Source of the DNA: Amorphochlora amoebiformis
Lineage: Eukaryota > Cercozoa > Chlorarachniophyceae
DNA length: 64,000 nt
Direction: 5' to 3'
Assembly: GCA_054601695.1 (NCBI GenBank)
Contig: BAAHQB010000067.1
Span: 496,001 to 560,000 of the forward strand
The position numbers were made by a program, and so were the translations under genes. Shown here one piece after another: positions 1 to 63,518 of this stretch. Within the stretch, counting starts at the first letter, position 1, and each line of letters begins with the position of its first letter. The notes beneath the pieces are model-generated. The model was not told the origin of the DNA and did no database searches. It worked only from the letters and a program-made list of their open reading frames with translations.

Positions 1-1110
<1,110 letters not shown>

Positions 1111-1143
1111 GTACAGTACATATAAATATAATATCGTGATCAC

Positions 1144-2643
1144 CTTCTCGTGCGCAGGAACCCCTTTTCGACAGGTGACTCTCCTCAACATTTCCTTAAC
1201 GCTGGAGAATTGAGAGATGGCCATCATATATGCTAGGGTCTCACGGAGAGGGGGAGATTCAGAGCTTGAGTCCGGGCGGTGCGGTTTCGTGTCGGCCTCT
1301 TCCACACGGACAGGTTCAGCACCATTTTTAGTCGCGTCCGAACCTTCGGCAACTGCGGGCCTGAAGATTTAGGGGATCAGAATTTGCACGCTGCTCTTGT
1401 AGGTCGCTCTTTTTTAACCTCTCGATATCGCCTGTTGAGACAGGTGGTTCTCGTAGCTTGATTGCGGGGTTGACTGCAGATGAAGAAGCTGTCGAATTTG
1501 TGACTTCCACGCTTCCATTCTCGTTTCTGATGTTAATGAGCCGGAGCTCTTCCAAATCGAGTACCGCTGTGATATGCATGCACACGTTTATTTTAAGATA
1601 TGCATTCAACGATATGTTATGGCGGATTGTAGTTACACTCGAACCAAAAAGAAGGAACCAACGGAGTGACAAGTGACAAGAACCAACCGTCGTAGTCCAT
1701 CGGGATCGGGCGGGAGAAACGATTGGACTTGCGGTTATTCCCGGTCAGCTACAACAGTACCACAGTTATCGAAAGGTGGAAATATCTATGCAGCAACCCA
1801 GGGTGCCTTTCCATCAATTTTACCGTGCCTCCTTGCTTGAGTTCCTTCCTCCTGCAAGCGGCGCAGCAGCAAATCCTACGGCACGACGGGCAGATCCAAG
1901 AGGCTTTATTCTTGGGTGGAATGTGGGGCTCGTTGTAGAATTTACGAAGGCAGTGTTCGCAGTATTTCTTTCTGCACGTCTTTTTCTTGCTGTCCAGGCT
2001 CGAAGTGCAATATGTGAGGTCCTGAAGGGAAGGGGTTTAGCCGTGTGGAGGTGTGACATCCGCTAGTACCTCAAACAATCTTCTCGACTTGCACTGGTGA
2101 CAGGATGAACCTCCCTTCATGCCCTGGATTGGTCCAATTGCAGAGGCTGTTGCATGTTCCTCATGCGCCTGTTGGTTATGTAATCGTCAGCGAGTTGGTT
2201 CTGGTGTTTTTATGAGTGAATTTCGTACCTTGTACGGGTATGTACTCTCCGAGGCCCGCGAACGCTGGTATATTTGCGAATTTTTAAACAACTCGATGAC
2301 CAGCCTAGAGCAAAATAAGAGAAATGTCTCACCTTCTGTTGTTTCCACGGAGATGAAATTGACGCGCTTCTCTTTCTACCAACGGGAACAGCCTCTCCAC
2401 TGACCAGTAGTTAGCAAATGAGCCTCCGATACCATTATAAGCGGAGGGGTTACCTATTGAGATCAAAGTCGTCTGCCGGAAATCCACCTTGAGACGACTC
2501 CTCAGACCGGCGTGCCGTCCCTGTTGAGTCCTGCGAACAAATGAGTTATACTCTTCCTCCACAGTTGGGGCAGGAAACCTCATCTTTCGCACGGCTTGCA
2601 GCGTGTATGAGCGCCGCGAAGATGGGAGAGGACGCGAGGCCAT
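1144..2643 (-). CDS. CDCA7-like zinc-finger protein (zf-4CXXC_R1), 3' end outside the window
   Basis: Seven exons on the minus strand join in phase: 2643-2333, 2304-2229, 2168-2070, 2021-1824, 1748-1688, 1566-1419 and 1360-1144, giving about 370 codons. The start is the ATG at 2643. The cysteine-rich core is CHQCKSRRL (exon 3) followed in exon 4 by TCRKKYCEHC and WICPSCRRICCCAAC. This is the pattern of the zf-4CXXC_R1 domain of CDCA7, including 19 residues between the C-x2-C pairs EHC and CPSC. Downstream, LAYMMAISQFSSVKEML resembles the helix after the zinc domain in CDCA7. In vertebrates CDCA7 recruits the HELLS remodeller and supports CpG methylation. The last visible exon ends at a GAGAAG|GTGATC donor and the gene continues through TA repeats past base 1. 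Family assignment is strong; splice sites are inferred. Intron 1 is only 28 nt, the others 48-121 nt. Confidence 0.82.
1824..2168 (-). other. zf-4CXXC_R1 domain exons of the CDCA7-like gene
   Basis: Exons 2168-2070 and 2021-1824 (phase 0, 48-nt intron) carry the cysteines. The spacing read here is C-x2-C, x11, C, x10, C, x4, C, x2, C, x19, C-x2-C, x3, C-x-C-x2-C. The terminal part WxCPxCRxICxCxxC is the most diagnostic piece of the family. Spacing in the first half differs slightly from the vertebrate form, so the protein may belong to a divergent class. Confidence 0.82.
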
Positions 2644-3246
2644 CAACTTCCCCCGCGGATTCGTTTGCGCGACGTCTCATCTCTGAATAACGCGAAATCT
2701 CATCACCGAGCCGCTAGATCAAAAAGCTGTGAAGACCCCTCGATGCACACATCCAGTAAATGCGATAGTGCTACATTGATGTTGAGAACATACAAACCCA
2801 ACCCCCGCCCGTGGGCCCCCCCCCCTGCATATACCACAACAGCCTATCACGAACTTTTCCGTGTAAGAATTAATTCGCGTTTAGGAATAATTTTTCGGGA
2901 GCAATGGGATCACTGCATGTTTTGTTTTGAGATCAATTAAAGGTTTATATAATTATCATGTTTCATGTTCATCTCCGGATGCATTTCGATTCTTTTTAGT
3001 CATTTATGCCCAAAATTTAGAAACACTGAAACTGTAGCAATACTATAATTGAAACGCTTTCTGTTAGGGGTTTTGGTTTTCCAAGTGCAGCCGCATCCGA
3101 CGGACGCCAGCCTGATACATTTAGGCGTCGGTCTGTGATCTGCATGGCTTCTCGACACCCTTAACGCCTTCAAATCTGAGAAAATTGAACCCCTTGCACC
3201 GCGTGCCTGGAACTCCTCACTAATTTAATTGGAAAAGCTTGAAATT
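2644..3246. promoter_or_regulatory. divergent intergenic region, possible bidirectional promoter
   Basis: About 600 bp of non-repetitive sequence lies between the predicted starts of the minus-strand CDCA7-like gene (2643) and the plus-strand F-box gene (3247). It is one of the few stretches without TA arrays. I see a C-run near 2814-2825 but no recognisable core-promoter motif that I would defend. The promoter role is inferred from gene orientation only. Confidence 0.4.
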
Positions 3247-13236
<9,990 letters not shown>

Positions 13237-13297
13237 TCAACCATACTGATAAACCTTAGTCGATGTCGATTACACACACATATCCATATATACATTA

Positions 13298-13342
<45 letters not shown>

Positions 13343-14287
13343 AATATGTATATATATATATACATATTGTATATAGAATATATGTGTGTGTGTGTGTGTT
13401 TGTGTATGTATATGTATATGTATATATATCTGTATATGTATACATAGATAGAATACACACAAACACATATATATATATGTAAGTGTCTATTTACATATCT
13501 GTACATCATGTATTTTCAATCGACTTAAATTAATGAGCAAAATAGTTTCTTCCATCTTTCTCAACTTAAGAAAAAAAAAACCAATACAGTTATTCCCTCC
13601 CTTAAATTGTTACATCTGAACGGTTTAAAAAGGAAGGAAGAGAGATCGAGAATACGTTTATTCTTATTAGGCAATTCTTACTGAAAAAATCTGCTCTATC
13701 TCTCTCTCTCTAAGAGAGACAGAGAGAAAGAGTGAGGGACAAGACAGGGAAAAATTGACACGTAGTTTCTAGAGTAATCATATGGTAGCCTTGAACACCA
13801 TTCATGTGTCTGTTTCTTGTCTTGACAACAGTCATTTATTTCTTTTTCATGCTTTGGTTTCCGCTCATTATTTCGTATGTTCTAGGTAGTTTTTTCTTTA
13901 TTAGTATACTCTCCGCCTCGAAACCATATTTCTCAAATTCTTCAGCACACCCTTTAGACACTCACACGGAGTATAGAAAGCCCCTGGAGCACAAAAACAC
14001 GTACATGGCTCTTGGTTAAATTGCGTTTATAATACTACGCGTCGAAACCGTGACGGCTCTTGCAAAAGTTGTATCGATCATGATAATCATTGAGTTTCAG
14101 TGGATATACAGTGCATAATATATCATAGTATATGTGTATATCATGATGTATATACTATAGTAATATTATAAACGATATATATATGTATATATATTATAAA
14201 CGATATATACAATATATGTAACTGTATATAAAGTATATATATATTTATGGTATAAATATATATATATATATGTATATATACACATGC

Positions 14288-14321
<34 letters not shown>

Positions 14322-14929
14322 ATATTCATATATATCTTGTATCTAGAGTATATGTATATGATTCGTATAGAAAAAAATATTATGCGTATATAAATATATA
14401 TATTTATTTAGGTAGGAAAGGTTATAAACTAAATAAACGTACCAGATAAAAAAAAGCTGAAATTTATACATAATTTTTCCTGTGAACGTTTTTATTGGTA
14501 TTTACAACTTTTGATCAAGGTCAATTGCGAACTGAGATCTGCAAGCCAGGCTGCTCGACGTAATGTTATTAACACGTATATCACTAACCTTCACCGCCCA
14601 GACGAGATACAAAACCTAGATAACCTGGACTATTGAAATTAAACAAACAGGAAAAAAACTACAAAACCACAAAAAGTCAGAATAGATCTGCGGAGTAGAT
14701 GCTCCGGGAGCTTGCGGCAAGGCTTTCATAATATTGAGTTAGCAGCCCGTTCTAGTAAGCCCAGTAAGCGTGGATATTTCACAGCCAGCATGAGACTCGA
14801 GGTAGTAAATAGAAATATCTTCTAGCTCAATCTCAGATGCTGAAATGGTTTCGCAAGTGAAACGCTAGGGGGGACGATTTCACCAGTGCTATATGTACAC
14901 ACATATATCTAATCCAACATATTTATACG

Positions 14930-14977
<48 letters not shown>

Positions 14978-15696
14978 GTTTGTATATATATATATTGATA
15001 CACAAACACTCACATATTATATATATATATATATATGTATTTTTATATACATACGTATATATGCATTATATCTATTTGCCTATGAGAAATAAACTGCTCT
15101 TTCCGGTTCAGTGCTCAAATGCTTCAGTGCCTCTTATTTTTCTTTAGACGTATTTTGTAATTTTTTTGACCTTTTTTTGAATTTGATTTGGGAGTACTCA
15201 TGTCATTTTCTCGTCATTTGCTTACATTTATTTTCTCGCCTACCACAGGGTACTACCAGTTACTACCAGGCTTCTTGAGAACATCGATTTCTCTCTCTTT
15301 TATACATTCCTGCTCCCTCTGATGTGTTCGTACACGAATTGTATGTATACATTAATTCTTTCTCGCCATCTTTCACATTTTTTATATGGTGACTCTTCTG
15401 CCCACCAAATGAAGAAAACAAAAAAAAGAAAAAAAAAAAGAAAGTATTAACACGTTACTATTAGTTATTTCCGCGTGAGCGTCACCTCCTTTCCAAACCC
15501 CATAATAATAGTAAATCGTTCAAAAAGGAGAAAAAAAAAAAAAGTCGCTAGTATCAACCGCCCCCCCCCCTCGATTGGCAACTTACGGCAGAGGAAAAAA
15601 GGCAAAAGATGGAGAAAAAGATATGAATTCTCAAATATATATATATATATATATGCATATTGTATACATTTTTAAACACACACACATGTAATACAT

Positions 15697-15751
<55 letters not shown>

Positions 15752-15782
15752 ATACACATAATCCCCAAATGATCTTGTCAAG
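13237..15782. other. no supported gene; partly non-repetitive spacer
   Basis: The region follows the stop of the F-box gene. It contains TA arrays (13300-13500, 14100-14420, 14930-15060, 15700-15750), a CT-rich patch near 13697-13730 and two non-repetitive stretches (13500-14090 and 14410-14890). A 71-codon frame at 13804-14019 is hydrophobic but has no splice context or recognisable similarity. The UTR of the F-box gene probably occupies the first few hundred bases. Confidence 0.5.
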
Positions 15783-16173
15783 ATACAAGAAACTTCTACC
15801 CTGATCTTCGAACCGTACGTTCTTGGAGACCGTGTGTGCTCTCAACTGACATAATAACCGTGTTACACGTGTTTGAGTGGTGAGTGTCAATGCCTGTGTT
15901 CTGTTGAATTCCGCACTTCAGGTCGGATTATTCCCATGACCAGATGCCTTGTTTACTGCGTAAAGGTATAATGCTTACATTTTTTTAATGTTTGTCTCCG
16001 CAAGTGCAAAGGTATATATTGGTTGTATATCATGCACATGTATCTATATATATATTATATGTATCTATAAATATACAATTATAAAATATTCGTATGTAGG
16101 ATAATACAACCATCCATATAGAATTATTCGTAAATGAATGTGACTTTCATTCTATATATGTATATTATACATG

Positions 16174-16222
<49 letters not shown>

Positions 16223-16319
16223 ATTTATGTATGTATATGTATACGTATATACATATATATTGATGTATGTATATGTATACGTATATACATATATATTATG
16301 TATATGTTACATATATATG

Positions 16320-16363
<44 letters not shown>

Positions 16364-16510
16364 CATATATATATATATATATATATCTATATTAAACCTG
16401 AAAATATATTGAACACAGTATCTATATGTCTATATTATTATTATTATTATTATTATTATACATATATATATATATATTATATATATATATATGTATATAT
16501 ATGTACACAT

Positions 16511-16544
<34 letters not shown>

Positions 16545-16716
16545 TACATATATTTATATATTATAGTTATTATATATATATTACATATATATATATATAT
16601 TTTTATACATATATACATATCATGTATAAGAATGTACCAGGATTCGCCAGTGGTATAGCCACCGCAGAAGCAGTTAAGGAAACCTTGGAAGAGGCATGCT
16701 ATATATAGGTATGTAT

Positions 16717-16775
<59 letters not shown>

Positions 16776-17176
16776 AATATATACACACACACACATATAT
16801 ATATATATATTTCTATATATATAAATAAATATATATACACACACACATATATATATATGTGTGTGTGTATATATATATGAATATGTAAAGCATGTTCACA
16901 TATGTTATTAAACAATTTCTTTTGTAGAAGATGTACATATAGATTTATATATTTGTACATACATTATATATATATATATATATATATATAAACATATACA
17001 CATATCTATATATATATATATGTATGTAAATATATATATATATATATATATATTTTCTATACATATATATATATATATATATATATCTATATAAATAATA
17101 TCATATATATATATATAAATATAAATATTATATCTATATATATATATGTATATATAAATATATATGTATTATATAT

Positions 17177-17207
<31 letters not shown>

Positions 17208-17435
17208 CCTATATTAAAAATATATGCACATCCATATTCCATCAAAATTACATCCATGTACATATTCAATTTACCAAATATCTAGCATATATTATTATGA
17301 AATATATAGCATATATTATCCTTATGTCTACACCTTATCGGCAGGGTAAACGGTATGGACTACAGCTGGGAGATTAGCAGAGAAATACAAACATTAGTCA
17401 GCGGACTGGCTGGGAACAAATATGGACATATATAA
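15783..17435 (+). CDS. coding-like exons, possibly a Tctex1-type dynein light chain (fragmentary)
   Basis: Three segments look coding. Exon 15783-15831 reads [16 protein letters not shown] and ends at a GTGTGT donor in phase 1. Segment 16641-16708 reads [19 protein letters not shown] and then meets TAG, which sits directly before a good GTATGT donor. Exon 17345-17435 reads [29 protein letters not shown] and a TAA stop. The order FxPxxV-x-E-x-LEEA followed by SxEISxEI resembles the Tctex1/DYNLT family, whose members link dynein to cargo. The similarity is weak, the second and third segments do not join in phase, and a stop interrupts, so this may be a decayed gene. Confidence 0.3.
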
Positions 17436-17439
17436 CATC

Positions 17440-17823
17440 TATTTTATAGTCTATCTATATATGACACACAGACACATCATATTGTAATTTAATATATATA
17501 TGCACATGTATATATTATATTATATTATATTATATTATATATATATATATGTATAGAAATATAAATATATATATTTTTGTATAGAGGTTAGTTGGTGGTG
17601 TGATCTATAGTTTACACATGTTTTACATACATATATCTATCTATACAATAAATACTATGTATAGATATATAGATACGATGTATGTAAACTATATATATAT
17701 ATATATATATATTTTTTTATGTATATTATATATATATGTATATTAATATATATATATATATATTATATATATAATATTTATATATGTGTGTATACACACA
17801 CACACATTTCTATGTATATATAT

Positions 17824-17884
<61 letters not shown>

Positions 17885-18070
17885 TAGCGATATATTATTG
17901 AGGATAAACCTTTTGATTTGAGAGGGACAGCAGTAGGGTGATGGGCCTCTAGCCTGGGAATCCTTATTTGCATATCAACCTATACTTAGATGAGATATTA
18001 TATACATCTATATAGATGCACATTTATAAAATATACAAATGTACATGTATATATATATATATACACACAC

Positions 18071-18129
<59 letters not shown>

Positions 18130-18195
18130 ATATATAAACACATACATTCAAACTTCCACAAATCTACCTTCATCTCTACACACTCACAGAAACTA
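17440..18195. other. TA/CA repeats with one doubtful minus-strand exon
   Basis: Mostly TA and CA microsatellite. A non-repetitive island at 17895-17990 has an open minus-strand frame containing RIPRLEAHHPTAVPLKSK and a possible donor AAAAG|GTTTAT, but no confirmed neighbour exon. The segment 18150-18195 follows the stop of the ARID gene on the minus strand and is probably its 3' UTR. Confidence 0.35.
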
Positions 18196-30730
<12,535 letters not shown>

Positions 30731-30759
30731 CTGGTATAACGGGAGAATAGGAAGCGAAG

Positions 30760-30990
30760 TGTCAAGATGTTTCTGGAGGGGATGTGGGCGGCTTCTAGGC
30801 CTTCTAGGGAAAATGTCTCTACAGTAAGCCCTCCCACGCACGCCGTGTGTTTGCGCCTCGACTTTCTCGAAGACGGATGGCCGGAATTTTTTTTGGGGTA
30901 CCTTAATTTTTCGGTTAAGGAAATTGGGCAGTTTTGGCAGATGTTTTCTCCTAACATTGCCGTTACATCGAAATACAAAGGCTCTTTAAG
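30760..30990 (-). CDS. possible 5' exon with a CxxC pair, PHD-CW-ARID gene
   Basis: A minus-strand frame reads ENICQNCPISLTEKLRYPKK and continues with a basic segment (SSRKSRRKHTACVGG). It may encode an N-terminal zinc ligand pair. A donor AAG|GTACCC at about 30897 is plausible but does not match the phase of exon 30730-30577, so an intermediate exon or another boundary is needed. Confidence 0.35.
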
Positions 30991-50237
<19,247 letters not shown>

Positions 50238-50311
50238 ATGTTTGTGTGTAGTTATGTGGTGTATGTTTAATATATTTATGTATGAATAGGATATATGTGT
50301 ATGTATATATG

Positions 50312-50403
<92 letters not shown>

Positions 50404-50451
50404 GTATAGGTACATATATGTATATATACATTGCATATATATATATATTGC

Positions 50452-50499
<48 letters not shown>

Positions 50500-50596
50500 A
50501 CTGTATATATGTACACATTCTGCCATATATATATATATATTTAAATTTACGTTTTAGTATTACATATATATGTATATATATAAACATAATTACATT

Positions 50597-50630
<34 letters not shown>

Positions 50631-50687
50631 ATATTATATCTATATTTTAATATATAAATTTACATCTATGCATACATACACACACAT

Positions 50688-50735
<48 letters not shown>

Positions 50736-50779
50736 CATATACACAAACATATATATATATGTATACATATATATATATG

Positions 50780-50826
<47 letters not shown>

Positions 50827-50839
50827 GGAAACTGAGTTA

Positions 50840-50890
50840 AATTAGGGAACATAGGTTCAATCACTTTTGGTCGTGATTTGGGCAAACAAA
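50840..50890 (-). other. non-repetitive island, doubtful minus-strand exon
   Basis: The minus strand reads PKSRPKVIEPMFPNLTQFPY between TA arrays. No in-phase partner exon was found. Confidence 0.2.
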
Positions 50891-50949
50891 CTGTATGTAT
50901 CGTCTATATATGTATATATATGTGTATATACATACATATATAATATATC

Positions 50950-51184
50950 CTCCTACCCTACCCTAACCCAAATCAAAGAACAGTAATTTAACTGTAACAC
51001 CTAGTCCTAATTCATAAGCTCGGTAACCGTTGATCTAACCACAACACACAACTGACTAAACACATGTACTCTAACCCTAATTTAACCCATGTACCGCTTG
51101 ACCATATCGCAAAAGGTGATTTGACTCATATACCCTGAGTATAATTTGAGCCATATACTCTGAAACTGTTGTCCTAACCGTCAG

Positions 51185-51185
<1 letters not shown>
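50950..51185 (+). repeat. decayed CCCTAA region
   Basis: Sparse CCTAACC units among diverged sequence, ending at the acceptor of the predicted exon 51185-51223. Confidence 0.7.
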
Positions 51186-58085
<6,900 letters not shown>

Positions 58086-58244
58086 CATGTTATATATGAA
58101 TCTTAGTATATCTGTATAAAGATATCCATATATCTATATAGATAATACACATATATATATGTATATTTATAAATAAAAGTTATATATATATAATATAAAT
58201 ATATACACATACGCATATTTATATATTTATATATCTATACATAT

Positions 58245-58301
<57 letters not shown>

Positions 58302-58466
58302 CATGCATATAAAGTTCTTTATTTTCTTATGTATTAATATGTATTGTATTATACATACAAGTAGTATATATATATATATATATTATTTATATATATATAT
58401 ATATACATAAATAGACGTCAAATACTTCGCATATGTGTACATGTAATATATATTTATATTAAATAT

Positions 58467-58514
<48 letters not shown>

Positions 58515-58632
58515 GTATAGATATATATATTATATTTATATATATATATATAACTAAATGATATAGATTTTACTATATAAATATACATATATGCATATAT
58601 ATATATATATATATGTATAATGTATACATATA

Positions 58633-58742
<110 letters not shown>

Positions 58743-58779
58743 TATATATGTGCATATATATATTTATATTTATACATAT

Positions 58780-59225
58780 ATCCTAACCTAAGCTAACCCT
58801 AACAGGAATTAAGTGTATTTAGCGATGATTTCGCATGCAACTCCGATATGGTCCAAACACTAACCCTAATCCTAATCTTAAACCCAAACCCTAACCTTAA
58901 TTCGCACCCCAAGCTTATGTCTGAGTCTAACCTTATCCTAAACCCTAACCCCAACCCTAACCCTCTCACCTAACCCTAATTACAATGATGAAAATGTTGA
59001 GATACGTTGCTTAATATTTTTCGATTTGGAGGTGATTATCCCTAATCCAAACCCCAGCGTAATCTTAGGTATAATACAGAACCTTATGAGATATATATAT
59101 ATATATATATATATAAATATATATATATTGTTTGTGATATGTTCAGTTGATATGTTTAGTTGCATTTAGAGGGCATTTTTTTGATATAATCCAAACCCTA
59201 ACCCTGACGCTAATTTAAAGTTTTT
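58780..59225 (+). repeat. decayed CCCTAA patches with a repeated GATGAAAA..GTTGAGATA segment
   Basis: Telomere-like units at 58783-58980 and 59190-59215. Between them AATGATGAAAATGTTGAGATA and AATGATGAAAAGTGTTGTGATA are related copies about 250 bp apart. Confidence 0.7.
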
Positions 59226-59546
59226 TTGGAGAAAATGATGAAAAGTGTTGTGATATGTGTTCAGTTGGATATTTCGGAAATCGTCAAGTCTTTGGAGGTT
59301 TGCATTTACGCATAGATGTACTCAGTGTATTAGATTTTCACCTGTATATAGATTTTGTTATATTATATGATTTAGTACTTATACATAGATGTAGGGTGTA
59401 TATTAATATAGTATAGTTACCTATAATGCAATATATATTTGTCATATATATATATTATGAGTAAAATATGTATATATATTTTATATATATATATATATAT
59501 ATAAATGTACATATATATATATATATTATTATATGTATATACATAT

Positions 59547-59594
<48 letters not shown>

Positions 59595-59618
59595 GAATAT
59601 ATATATATATATATATAT

Positions 59619-60009
59619 TGTTAAACCATGAATATGGATAGCATGAGGGGAACAGATCAAACAGTAGATATGAATACCGCGTTAAGATATGAATACCGTG
59701 TTGAAATATCGTGGTACCAATACGATTGATAGCTAGAAAGCGCCGGAGATTCCGGAGATTCTTGGACATCGTCTGCTCCGGTAGTACCCGGTAGTACTTT
59801 GTATTAACAGGGCTTCTGAGTATGAAGTGACATGACGTGACATCGCGGAAATTTGCGCTTCCGGGACTTTCCTGAAGGTTCGAGTGTGTTCGAGAAGTTC
59901 GAACGTTCCGAGAAACTTCTCGAATAATTCAGAGATGGATTGTTGTCCACTTGATTTATAAAGGGAAATTCTTATCTAGTTCACATTCTACCATACCGTT
60001 GCGCGAACA
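59619..60009 (+). mobile_element. probable solo LTR
   Basis: A 391-bp non-repetitive island is set sharply into TA arrays. It begins TGTTAAACC and ends GCGAACA, giving the TGTT...AACA inverted ends typical of LTRs. It contains a TATA-like TTTATAAAGG at about 59954 and internal repeats (ATATGAATACCG twice; GTTCGAG/TTCGAA clusters around 59880-59920). No gag or pol is present. The target-site duplication cannot be read because the flanks are TA on both sides. Confidence 0.5.
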
Positions 60010-60032
60010 ATATATATATATATATATGTATA

Positions 60033-60092
<60 letters not shown>

Positions 60093-60134
60093 TATATGTT
60101 ACAACCAGGCTCTTATTATGCAGATTCTCGCCTT

Positions 60135-60785
60135 CATTGTAACCCTAACCCTAACCCTAACCCAACCTCACCTTAACCCTAACCCTAACCCTAACCCTAA
60201 CCCTAATCCAAACAAACCCAAACCCTAGCTAACGCCAACCCTAACCGTTTCCTAACCCTAACCCTAACCCTAACCTTAATCCTAACCCTAACCCTAACCC
60301 TAACCCTAACCAGAATCTAATCCTAATTTCTAACCCTAACCCTAACCCCTAACCCTATCCCTAACCCTGACCCTAACCCTGACCCTAACCCTCATCTAAC
60401 TATAACCCTAACCGCCTTTCAAGCATAAATAAGCACCAAATGATTCTTACTTGTAACTATGTTGTAACCCTAACCCTAACCCTATTCTTAACCCTAACCC
60501 TATTCCTAACCCTAACCCTAACCCTAACCCTCCTCCCAATCCTAATCTTAAACCTTAACTGTAGCACTACGTTAATTCTAATATTAGTTTTCTTTCTCTA
60601 ACGACTGCAGAACTATCACCCTTACTTATATCCTAACCATAGCCCTAACACTCACTGTAACCGTAATCGTAACCCTAACCCTAAATATAACACCTACCGT
60701 AACCTTAATTGTATCCGAGTGTTAACTATCTTAACATAACTCTAACCCCTAAAACCAATTTTGGATATAACCTAACCTTAACCTT
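60135..60785 (+). repeat. interstitial telomeric block, CCCTAA
   Basis: Clean arrays near 60175-60205 and 60255-60310 plus decayed units with GACCCTAACCCT and TATTCCTAACC variants. No exon seen. Confidence 0.93.
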
Positions 60786-60799
60786 ATTATGAATATATT

Positions 60800-60848
<49 letters not shown>

Positions 60849-60862
60849 CAATAAATAAAAAC

Positions 60863-60903
<41 letters not shown>

Positions 60904-60966
60904 ATGTATAATTTATATAAATATATATGTATACATCAATAGATTCATATATACATACGTATATAT

Positions 60967-61008
<42 letters not shown>

Positions 61009-61041
61009 GTGTGTATATGTGTATATATGTGTAATTGTGTA

Positions 61042-61089
<48 letters not shown>

Positions 61090-61107
61090 AATATATATTA
61101 TATATAT

Positions 61108-61161
<54 letters not shown>

Positions 61162-61211
61162 TATTTATATATGTACTGTACACACGTACACCCACAAACA
61201 CACACACACAA

Positions 61212-61293
<82 letters not shown>

Positions 61294-61312
61294 TTAATAT
61301 ACATTTTACCAG

Positions 61313-61588
61313 CGTTTGGTATCGTGGAAAAATCCGATGATGAAAAACAAAGTCTCCAATATCAATATCCTCACCTTGAAGATCGATACATATTCCGGGT
61401 AATAATATAGATATGTGGATATTATATTTATAATATGTGAATATATTTATGCATATGATGTAGATATTTATGTATTGATATGTGTATAAGATGAGTTTTG
61501 TGTTTATACTAATGGATGTATTATATATATATATATGTATATGTATATGTATTTATATATATATATATATATATATATACATAATATA

Positions 61589-61622
<34 letters not shown>

Positions 61623-62054
61623 ATATATATATATATATATTGTGTTTTGCATGTATCACACACACCCACACACATGTATATATTATATATATTTACATAA
61701 ATATTTAGATTGTTTTCAAATAAGTAAGTGGATTACTTGTAAGAGATGATGTGTTTATTTAAACTTGGGTATATATGTTTACACTTTGGTATATATTTAC
61801 AATTTGGTGTATGTTTACACTTTCGTATATGTTTACACTTTGGTATATATATATATATATATATACATATATATATACACACTTTGTTATATAACTAGGT
61901 CACCGTTTCGAGTGAAGAGGCAAAGGATGGTCATGTATACACACACACATATATATATATATGTAATATATATATATATATATGTATATATGTATATAAT
62001 ATATATGTATATACATACATAGATACATATACATATATATACATATATATATAC

Positions 62055-62098
<44 letters not shown>

Positions 62099-62140
62099 TA
62101 TATATATATACATTCACGTCATAATTGTCTATCATATATA

Positions 62141-62179
<39 letters not shown>

Positions 62180-62439
62180 GTATTTATGGTTCATAATTAT
62201 GCATGTATTAAAATAATACTTAACAACACATGTTGACGATAAAAATATTGTGTGTACACGTGTGTGTGGAATACGTAAATATAAAAACGGAAAATATCTA
62301 TATATTTATATTATATACACATACATATGTTTACATTTATTTATTTATTATTATATTGCGTGTGTGGGATATATATATATATATATATGTATAATATATA
62401 TATATATATGTATGTGTAATATGTATGTGTATATATAAA

Positions 62440-62483
<44 letters not shown>

Positions 62484-63242
62484 TTCTATACATACAAATA
62501 TATACATTAGAGTAAAAACCGTCTCATCGACTATTTATGGGAATGGCTGATAGTTGAGAAAACCCCCAACAGACACCCGTAACACCCCTAACCCTAACCC
62601 TAACCCTAACCCTAACCCTAACCCTAACCCTAACCCTAACCCTTATCCTAACTCTATCCCCAACCCTAACCCTAACCCTAACCCTAACTCTAACCCTCAT
62701 CCCAACCTTAATATCACTATATCCTGATTTCTAGCCCTAACCCTAACCTCAAACATAACCCTAATCATAACCTTTGTAACCCTAACCCTAACCCTAACCC
62801 TAACCCTACCCCTAACCCTAATCCTAACGTGCGTTGATTATCCTATAATCCTAACCCTAATCCTAACCCTACCCCTAATCCTAACCCTAACCTTAATCCT
62901 AACGTACGTTGTTTATCCTATAATCCTAACCCTAACCCTAACCCTAACCCTAACCTTGATAGCCCTATATCCCTATACCGCAAACCTTAACCCTAATCTT
63001 AACCCTAACCATAACCCTAGGCTTTTCCCTAACCCTAACCCTAATCCTGACAACCCTAATGGTAGGCCAAAGGAGGGAGCTAAGGACTCATGGAATTGTT
63101 ATCCCTTAGCCTTTCACGTGTGTTTATAACTTAAAACTCTAAGATTACCTGGAGAGAGATGACGTTTGTTGTGGAGATATATGTGGATATGGTCTTATTT
63201 GTGTTTGTATGCATGGGTGAATGTGGATGTTTGTGGTTGTAT

Positions 63243-63295
<53 letters not shown>

Positions 63296-63435
63296 GTACA
63301 CACACATATGTGTGGATATCTGTTATCTATGTTCACATATGCGTGTACGTGATGTATATTTTATATATGTATGTATATATATATGTATATTTACATATAT
63401 ATATATTAATACATAGATACTTCTATATATATATA

Positions 63436-63471
<36 letters not shown>

Positions 63472-63474
63472 TAT

Positions 63475-63518
<44 letters not shown>

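Noticed and set aside
13804-14019. Hydrophobic 71-codon frame starting with ATG
   Set aside because: No splice partners, no recognisable motif, and AT-rich random sequence readily yields F/L/I-rich frames.
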